A stretch of DNA of 64,000 nt from Allantophomopsis cytisporea (lineage: Eukaryota > Ascomycota > Leotiomycetes > Phacidiales > Phacidiaceae): assembly GCA_024752435.1 (NCBI GenBank), contig CP103025.1, positions 1,612,001 through 1,676,000 on the forward strand, given 5' to 3'. A program made the translations under genes and the position numbers. Shown in pieces: positions 57,269-64,000 of this stretch (the stretch's first letter is position 1; each line of letters begins with the position of its first letter). Under the pieces are notes generated by a model. That model was not told the DNA's origin and ran no database searches. It worked only from the letters and a program-made list of their open reading frames with translations.

Positions 57269-58418
57269 ACGGAGATACGACGGGGATTGAGCATGGAGTA
57301 GCTGGGCGCAATGGGAGGTTAGAGACTGGGAGTTTGCATTAGATGAGGCTACAAGCAATGATACCATTTGACCAAAGAGCCTGCGTGCCTGCTGTGTGAT
57401 ATATGGGCTGTGGGACTTTCAAGGTCCGAGAGTCAAAGATCCGAAGAGTGTGGGGAAAGTTGAACACTTGACAGGTTTGGTGGTTGGAGATTATGGATTC
57501 ACTACGCAACAGCTAGACAACAGTACCAGCAATTATTGCTTCATATTGAGTAAGTACTATAACTTATGAAGTTTTAGTGCACTTTATCACAATTGCTGTA
57601 TTAGCATCAAATTCGGTCAAAGTGGGAGCTCGCCTTGTTGCGCATCAAGAGACTTGTCTACGACATCGAAGTAGATGCCCACCATAAGAACGAATTTGCC
57701 TTACCCAAGTTCTGTGAATATTATGATTCTCCTTGGGGATATATCTGAAGTGCCTGCTATATAGAGAGGAAGAGTCCCCAAGAGTTCATCCGTCAATAAC
57801 AGGCCCTATATTTACTCATTAGGTTGCCCAAACTTATTGAAGTAGAGACTAGCCTTTATCCTCCTCTCGCGTTGCTCCAGTTTTTCGCTATAAACACTGA
57901 CAGCTCCTTGCTGAGCATATCTCCGATTTTATCTGGGACTTTGCTCCCAAATCATTTAACGAACAATACTCTATGTGGCCCATCGCAGACCTTCCACAGC
58001 AAGTATCTACAGATTTGCTTTGGGCAGCCACTCATAACATTATTCGGGTTTGTAGTTCCTCACAAAAGTACTCCTAGTACAGGTCTAGTGACATTCACAT
58101 GATTAAACAGCGCAGTTCTTATCACCAACTCAGCGGTATGTAGGAAACTGTCCACCACAGCGCCTCCATTGACCCGCCCGCACCGTTCCGCCCCCACCAT
58201 CTTCCCACCCACTATTCCTCCGCGGTCTAGACCGCCCCCACAACGTCACCTCGGCTCGTCATTCGATGCAGATGTCCCTATTTGCGTAGCACCTCGGCAT
58301 GAGATATTCTCGTAGATATCGTGGCATTATTAGCGCTTCGAAGCTGTCAGGTTTCCAACATAAAATATTCTAGTCTTGAAAGGATCATTCCTGATCATCT
58401 TAAAACCAGGTGGTTATC
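57269..58418. other. intergenic, no gene seen
   Basis: 3' flank of the zinc-binding gene and upstream region of the dioxygenase gene. A GC-rich patch at 58150-58250 contains the partial copy of the upstream element of the zinc-binding gene. An open frame at 57824-58102 starts at a non-ATG codon and has no family features. Confidence 0.5.
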
Positions 58419-59783
58419 ATGAAGAACTGCAAACTACTTAGTAGGCACCGTGTTTCCTTGCCAGGCAGTCTGTCCACGAGAGCATCTCTAACCTTGCGGT
58501 CTTCTTTATTGCCATCTTGGCAGCGACTTGCACATAACCCTCGTGCTAATTGCCCAAATCGATTTCCTACTACATTCTCGAGACCATTGTTTTCTTCATA
58601 TTCAACGGCTGCTACGGGTCAACGGTCCCTGCTCAATGGAGTAGAGGAAGAAGAGAAAGTCACCAAACCTAAATTCAATCCGGCATGGCTTCGTGATTCA
58701 TGTCCTGGTAGCTGCTGCATTGATTCCTCGTCAGGGCAAAAGAAGTTTGAGACAAAAGACATACCGTTAGATATTGAGCCCAGACATACTGTCTTTCATC
58801 CGGATGGATCTTTAGAAGTCAGATGGGCCAATGACTTAAAGGGCTATGGTCCTGACCATGTGTCTGTCTATCCGAAATCATTCCTTGATACATATCAAAA
58901 TGACCATTCTCTCCTTCGGGATCGAGGACAAGTGGCCTTCGAAAGTCTGTGGGATGAGGCAACTATCTCACAGAAATTGACTTATGTGAGCTATGATGAG
59001 CTTATGATGTCTAATACGGAACTCTATCGAGCTTTACTTCAGTTAAGAGTACACGGGCTTATATTCCTTAACAACGTACCGCCAGTGGAGGATGCTGTTG
59101 AGAAAATCACTGCTCGAATTGGTCGTCTTCGAGATACCTTCTATGGTCGCACGTGGGATGTCAAATCGGTACCCAGAGCGAGGAATGTGGCATACACATC
59201 ACAGCACCTTCATTTTCATATGGATCTCCTCTATATGAGTGATCCACCGGGTCTGCAGCTCCTGCACTGTCTCAAGAATAGTTGCAAAGGAGGCTCTGCT
59301 TTATTCTCCGACTCCTTTAAGGCCGTTTCCGAGTTACCTCCAGATGTCTTCGAGATCTTAACAAAGCATAAGACCTCCTACCATTATCGCAATGCTGGCG
59401 AACATTATTTCTATCAGCACCCTACCATTGACCCAGGACTTGTAGACGTTGGACAGGAGCATGGTATTGGATTTGTCAACTGGTCTCCTCCTTTCCAGGC
59501 CAACTACAGCTATACTGGAGATGAGCAATTGGAAACATTTCCCGAGTTACTAAGGGCTTCGAAAGTCTTCGCTGATCTGATTGAAGCACCCCGTAACGTA
59601 TACAAGCATGATTATAGGGAGGGCGAATGTGTAATCTTCAATAACAGGAGGGTCTTGCACGCAAGAGAAGCTTTTGATACTGGCACAGGGGAGCGGTGGT
59701 TGAAGGGGACTTATGTAGACACAGATGTTTTCATGAGTCGGTTTAGAGTACTGCACGAGCAGCAGACGAAGCCAACTACTTAA
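58419..59783 (+). CDS. gamma-butyrobetaine-hydroxylase-like Fe(II)/2-oxoglutarate dioxygenase
   Basis: A single exon gives 454 residues from ATG 58419. Residues 1-65 are basic and Ser/Arg-rich, typical of a mitochondrial presequence. A GBBH-like N-terminal domain follows (FNPAWLRDSCPGSCCIDSS onward), then the TauD domain. The iron ligands are His267 and Asp269 in HFHMDLLYM and His414 in NNRRVLHAREAFD, where Arg416 would bind 2-oxoglutarate. Family members are gamma-butyrobetaine dioxygenase and trimethyllysine dioxygenase of carnitine synthesis; which of the two this is cannot be decided by eye. The usual C-x-C-x2-C zinc motif of the N-domain is altered to C-x3-C-C, so zinc binding may differ. 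Confidence 0.88.
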   Translation: MKNCKLLSRHRVSLPGSLSTRASLTLRSSLLPSWQRLAHNPRANCPNRFPTTFSRPLFSSYSTAATGQRSLLNGVEEEEKVTKPKFNPAWLRDSCPGSCCIDSSSGQKKFETKDIPLDIEPRHTVFHPDGSLEVRWANDLKGYGPDHVSVYPKSFLDTYQNDHSLLRDRGQVAFESLWDEATISQKLTYVSYDELMMSNTELYRALLQLRVHGLIFLNNVPPVEDAVEKITARIGRLRDTFYGRTWDVKSVPRARNVAYTSQHLHFHMDLLYMSDPPGLQLLHCLKNSCKGGSALFSDSFKAVSELPPDVFEILTKHKTSYHYRNAGEHYFYQHPTIDPGLVDVGQEHGIGFVNWSPPFQANYSYTGDEQLETFPELLRASKVFADLIEAPRNVYKHDYREGECVIFNNRRVLHAREAFDTGTGERWLKGTYVDTDVFMSRFRVLHEQQTKPTT

Positions 59784-60385
59784 CTCAGAATGCAATATTC
59801 CCGGTTTAATTACAATCCAAGATCTCTTGTGATGCGCTTCGGCAGTTCCGTGTCTCAGGCCGCAGAGTTTGCACGGAGAAGAGGTGTTTCTCGGGCCGTC
59901 AAGGAAGCTTAATGCAGGCTTGCTTCAAATCGTATCTCCTACACGAAACGTCACGGATTTGTTTTCTGTATTGGATAGCAGCGGCTAATTACCCCATCTG
60001 AAACGATCACGATGTGCAACTAGCTATACCAGACTTCAATGCCAAAATCGGTATTTGGATGGTTTTGAGTTAAGAGTCAAATCAACATTTAAGCATACAC
60101 AAAGAGAACAGAAGAAAGGATGGTTGAAATTGTTCCACCAAATCGGGTCTGCAGCATCTATATTTAAATTAACATTGCTCGTTCGATCTTGGAACAAATG
60201 GCATGGACACATGAAAGAACCCCACAAAGAAAAAACTCCGTCCAAAGTTATATCACTCCCCCACACCCCACACAACAAGGATTTCTACAAGTCGGGATAT
60301 AGTAATAGAAATAAGACAATCTCAAAGGCGCAACTCTACAACATTAGCTGCTCCTCCACTGTGCGTCGTATAGTCATGTCTCAAT
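59784..60385. other. intergenic between convergent genes
   Basis: 3' flank of the dioxygenase gene and of the minus-strand secreted-protein gene. No gene is recognised. Confidence 0.5.
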
Positions 60386-61529
60386 CTACGCGATGAACTT
60401 GCGGCGAGCAAATCTTTGCTTGCGACCCTTTCCACCACGACCGCCACCGGCTTTACCAGCGTTACCAGCGTTACCAGCGTTACCAGCGTTACCAGCCTTG
60501 CCGGCCTTACCAGTATTGCTGGTACCAGTAGATGCTGCCTTCGCAGCGGATGTTGTAGCCGCGTTCTTAGCTGCGGATGACGTTGAAGTAGCGGCAGCGG
60601 CAGTCGCAGCACCGGTAGTGAGACCTGGACCAGCTGATACGGCCTCAGCAGCGGCGGCAGCAGCGGCTTGTCCAGTCTTGCCGTTGTTAGAAGCGGCATT
60701 TGCGGTATTGCCGTTGCCAGTGACGGTGAACTTGGTACAGTCATCAGCAGTACCGCGCTGAGCCACTGGCATTAGGACCGGCTGATGGTTGGAAGCTGAA
60801 GCCATTGTGCAGACACGATAATTGCCTGCTGGGAGACCACCAGTGACTGCGGCAGAGAGAAGACCCTTTCCATTACCAGCATCGTTGATACCCTTGAAAA
60901 AAGCGAATTGGGTTGCATCTAATGGGGTAGTTGGGTTGAGACTGCTGCCCATATCTTGAACTGTGACGTGGGTGTGACCGACGACCTGTCCATTCTCAAG
61001 TTGTTGTGGAGCAGAGTAGTAGGTGGTATCGGCATCAGTGAAAGACCCTGCCACAAGGTTGGACATCTGAACAGTGATGTTGAAGTCGGTATCCGCCTGA
61101 ATAGCTTTTCCGTTGGTCTCGGGGAAGGTGATGACTGAGGATACCATAGCTGTCTTGGCTGGAATGTCTCCCATAGCTGCATAACGTTAGGGCTGTTCAG
61201 AGAACAGGACTCGGATAGTACTTACGGATACCGTTACATGAACCAGTAGTTATTTGAAGACCATTGGTCAAGGCTGACTTTCCAGAACAGAAGTTGATAA
61301 AATTGCTGTTAGACGTAATAGATAATGCTTGTCCAGACTCAGACCCAATGGCACCAGCACCACTTGCAGTTGAACCCTTCTGGATAACATCGGAGCCAAG
61401 TGTTGTAGAATCGGGACCGCCAGCACTAGAAGCAGCTGCATTGTTATTGTTGTTGTTGTTGTTATTAGCGGCCTCAGCGTAAGCGCCAGCGGCGAACGCA
61501 AGAACACTAATGATCTTAGAGCAATGCAT
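60386..61529 (-). CDS. secreted Ala/Gly-rich fungal protein
   Basis: Two exons (61529-61226 and 61176-60386) joined by a 49-base intron encode 364 residues. There is a clear signal peptide (MHCSKIISVLAFAAGAYAEA), then a run of nine Asn. The central domain (about residues 75-235) is Cys-containing and beta-rich (INFCSGKSALTNGLQITTG, HTHVTVQDMGSSLNPTTPLD, YRVCTMASASNHQPVLMPVA), a pattern seen in a family of secreted fungal proteins that databases often mislabel as ribosomal protein S17. The C-terminal 120 residues are Ala/Ser/Thr-rich, pass into Gly-Asn-Ala triplet repeats (DNA repeat at about 60459-60503), and end in a strongly basic tail (GGKGRKQRFARRKFIA). The function is unknown; abundant secretion or wall association is plausible. 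Confidence 0.85.
60459..60503. repeat. 9-base coding repeat
   Basis: Four or so copies of TTACCAGCG (plus strand) encode Gly-Asn-Ala triplets in the secreted protein read on the minus strand. Confidence 0.85.
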
Positions 61530-63598
61530 TTTCGTGATTTCGGATAATTGTTGAAGATGGTTTTCCTGAAGGTTGCGAAGAGGAATACTAAAAACGATAT
61601 CGACGAGCTGAAGTTGAATGAGTGTAATCCGTCGAGGCGTGATATAAAATGAGATACACGATCAACGCGATCTTCTTGACTGGCAAGATGAAAGTAAAGA
61701 GGGAAGTTTGAAAGAGAGAAACCCGCTGGGAGAGCGCACGAGATATGAAGAAAACTTTTTTGTGATGAGTGAATTAAGAAGGAAATCATCGAAGAGCATA
61801 CTCGATGATACTTAAGTAAAAGGCTTGGCATCTTTTTGAGTTGGCGCATCACAACGCTGACAATTACCATGCCTACCTTGCTACTGTACGATACCAGTCT
61901 TGATGATGATGGTAAGGACTTTGGCTATGCAGATCCCGTAGTCGCATAGAGTCCTTGAAACTAGATTTGAAGTGCTTGGCGTCGCAGTGGATTTCTGTGT
62001 AGCTGTCAGGACAAGAAGGGTCAAGCTTCGAGATCAACGATGGTGGCATGGAGGTCAAGGTCGACATTGTAAAACCAGACTTCTCTGATCTCTCGAGCAT
62101 TCAATGCCTTCGCTGTACCTAGGCGACTGTGAAGTTCTGCTGCGGACGCTTCGATATGAAGAGGATGTCGTCTCAAAAGACTTCGCTAAGTGCAGTCCCC
62201 AACAGTTCGCGTTTGGACAACCCTGGCTCTCAAACTCACCATGTCCCAATCCACCCCAATTCACTAAAAGCCCCGACAACACGGCCTTCACGACTGTCAG
62301 CGATTGTCCTTCCGCGATAAAAAGTTCTTCCGTTTACCGCTGGATTTCCTGAATCCCAACTTTGTCTTTGACCCTCAGCCTCCTGTTCACTTCCGAGATG
62401 CCGCATATCAAGCAATCTGATGTACAGAGAAACGTGAAGCCTTTGCCAAATCTACGCGCTACATCTTTCCTCTCATCTCCATGATACAATCATGCGGCTG
62501 TCATTTCTGGTGATTTTCGGATGAGAATTCCAGGATGGGTGTTCTCCAGATGTGTAGGTAGGCTCATCATCGGGCTTTTCTCTCGACTTCAAGTAAGATA
62601 GCCATGTGGGGAGTGGGTACACGCATCGACATTGCTAAAAAGCTAGGAGAAAATCGTTGATCTCTCTGATTTGCTTTTACTAAGTCTTCCACGGCGATAG
62701 CCCTTGTGAAATAAAAGGCAATTAAGTATTGAGTGCAAACCTTGCTTGCCATACGGAAGGGCTCGCTTCCAGAGCCCATTAGCAACGCTTGGTGCTTCAA
62801 CATATACTAAGCTTGAAGCTGTCTCGACCAATAATACATTCTCACTGCTTGACTCTTCATCAACCTTACGCATACAATACTCGGGCATGAAGAAGAGACA
62901 TATGTCTAAAGGTAAAAGCGCCACAAACTAGCTAAGCTTTAAGCTTGTCACCTGTGTATTCTGCGACTCCCGGAAGAAGTCTTATAGGAAGTTTGGATTT
63001 GATGTGCGGCAAGAAGAGACGAGACTCCAAGATCTTTGATCGTCATAGTGTATCTCTTACTTGGCACAAAATACCCACAGACTGGCACTGCCTCGTATAC
63101 GGAAAATGGTTGCTCTTCAAGACAGACGAGTTGTTGTAGTTACTGTTCTGTGCTGAAAGTTGAGACTCTGACAGGTGGGGTACCAAGTTTCAGGATCTCA
63201 GGAACCGTTAGATATGCTTGACCGTGGCCGACGATTGGAAACGCCTCAAGGCGGGTTTGTACTGGCACAGACCCGTACGTGCTCTTCTCGCTAAATGCTA
63301 AAAAGTAAGCCTAAATCCGATGGTTCTATCATTAATGCTGGTGGTAGGGTTATGTGCCTCGAAATCATTCAGATCTTTGGGTCTGGCTAGTTTCCCTGTT
63401 CTACCGTTATGTCGCAAATATATGATCCTGCTATAACGACTAGGCTCATCGGTTTCTCACTGCGCTATGGACATAGTCAACGATAGAAATGGAAGGTGGA
63501 AGAGGAAGAATCATCACGAGACTTCTGATGAATACGAGAGAGTTTGAGGAGGTTGTACGGAGAAGAGCGCATCAAAGCCACGTAACCGAGATATCTAA
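61530..63598. other. right flank with broken open frames
   Basis: No complete gene is visible. On the minus strand, stretches such as FYRGRTIADSREGRVVGAFS (about 62320) and VPVQTRLEAFPIVGHGQAYL (about 63250) look protein-like but are cut by stops with no consistent intron set. They may be remnants or exons of a gene I cannot assemble. Confidence 0.35.
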
Positions 63599-63826
63599 TC
63601 AGCGTATTGTACACGCTTTGCTAAGTGGGCATGACTTACGGTTATCGGCAACTTTGTGGTAACCCCAGCCCTGTTCGAACATCAGGACAATCTCAATACC
63701 CCAAACGGTTCGGAGAAGATAAGAAGTAATATAAATGGGACTCGAGACCTTTGGCCGATTTCTTGCCTTACCACCAGCAAACTTCTCGTCCTCAAGATTC
63801 ATGAGAGGAAAGTGGTCCTCCCACAT
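63599..63826 (-). other. possible exon of an unassembled minus-strand gene
   Basis: A frame of about 75 codons starts at ATG 63826 and reads protein-like (KVSSPIYITSYLLRTVWGIE, VLMFEQGWGYHKVADNR). A GTAAGT donor follows the last residues at about 63639, as if an exon ended there. The downstream exon is not identified and I recognise no family. Confidence 0.3.
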
Positions 63827-64000
63827 TGACCTAATTCAGAATTAGTGATGAGGGACCAAACCTGTACGTATATGGACTATCACGCTGGTCTTCAAAAGTT
63901 GGTTGTGTCACAGTTAATAACAATTTTATGTTTGTGCAAGGTACCTTACCGTACATACATTGACTAAATGCCGTATCCTGAGCTGATAAATTTTAGTTCG

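Noticed and set aside
60393..60761. Plus-strand Ala/Pro-rich frame
   Set aside because: Antisense of the Ala/Gly-rich tail of the secreted protein; Pro-Ala-Leu repeats come from the same 9-base DNA repeat.
62104..62352. Plus-strand open frames around 62.1-62.35 kb
   Set aside because: Overlapping open frames on both strands of similar length, no domain, no consistent splice sites.

Overview
The window is nuclear DNA of a filamentous ascomycete (Pezizomycotina; gene content and intron style would fit a leotiomycete, but that placement is an impression). The evidence is short GT-AG introns of about 50-120 bases in most genes, short exons, frequent divergent gene pairs, and fungal families such as HacA, an EsdC-like CBM protein, an Ecm33-like wall protein, Cox16, Fmc1, a Ral2-type Kelch-BTB protein and a 2468-residue ATR/Mec1 kinase. 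No bacterial-type operon, tRNA, rRNA, CRISPR array or intact transposon was seen.

Layout. 1-6.3 kb has no gene I can support, only one unassigned open frame. 6.3-12.5 kb holds an EsdC-like glycogen-binding-domain protein, a MetX-like alpha/beta hydrolase, an unknown protein, a DUF427 protein and, divergent from it, the ESCRT-III protein Did2. 13.2-17.6 kb is a graveyard: an Ecm33-like gene with three phase breaks, then coherent but interrupted exon-like frames and an imperfect 54-base tandem repeat. 17.6-25.2 kb is gene-poor and, in its right half, rich in microsatellites; it leads into hacA, the unfolded-protein-response bZIP factor, where an Ire1-type 20-base intron can be inferred. 27.4-35.4 kb is the checkpoint kinase ATR on the minus strand, divergent from COX16. 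A two-exon ABM-like protein follows, then about 5 kb of AT-rich sequence with a possible hydrolase fragment.

42.2-61.5 kb is gene-dense: NAD-dependent glycerol-3-phosphate dehydrogenase, a HIT zinc-finger protein divergent from a small one-helix protein, an O-methyltransferase, the zinc GTPase chaperone Zng1, the thiamine pyrophosphate carrier Tpc1, a Kelch-BTB protein, Fmc1 divergent from the EngB-type GTPase Mrx8, a tiny zinc-binding protein, a gamma-butyrobetaine-hydroxylase-like dioxygenase and a secreted alanine/glycine-rich protein. 61.5-64 kb has only broken open frames.

Together these are mostly housekeeping genes with a marked mitochondrial share (Cox16, Tpc1, Fmc1, Mrx8 and probably the dioxygenase). 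They are not a biosynthetic cluster. The most interesting points are the two-frame 3' half of hacA, the GPD gene whose weak first AUG would add a PTS2-like peroxisomal signal absent from the product of a strong second AUG, the decayed Ecm33-like gene, and duplicated N-terminal motifs in Zng1. Splice sites were placed by eye from GT/AG signals and from conservation of the reading frame; the summed exon lengths of every multi-exon gene given as intact are divisible by three.
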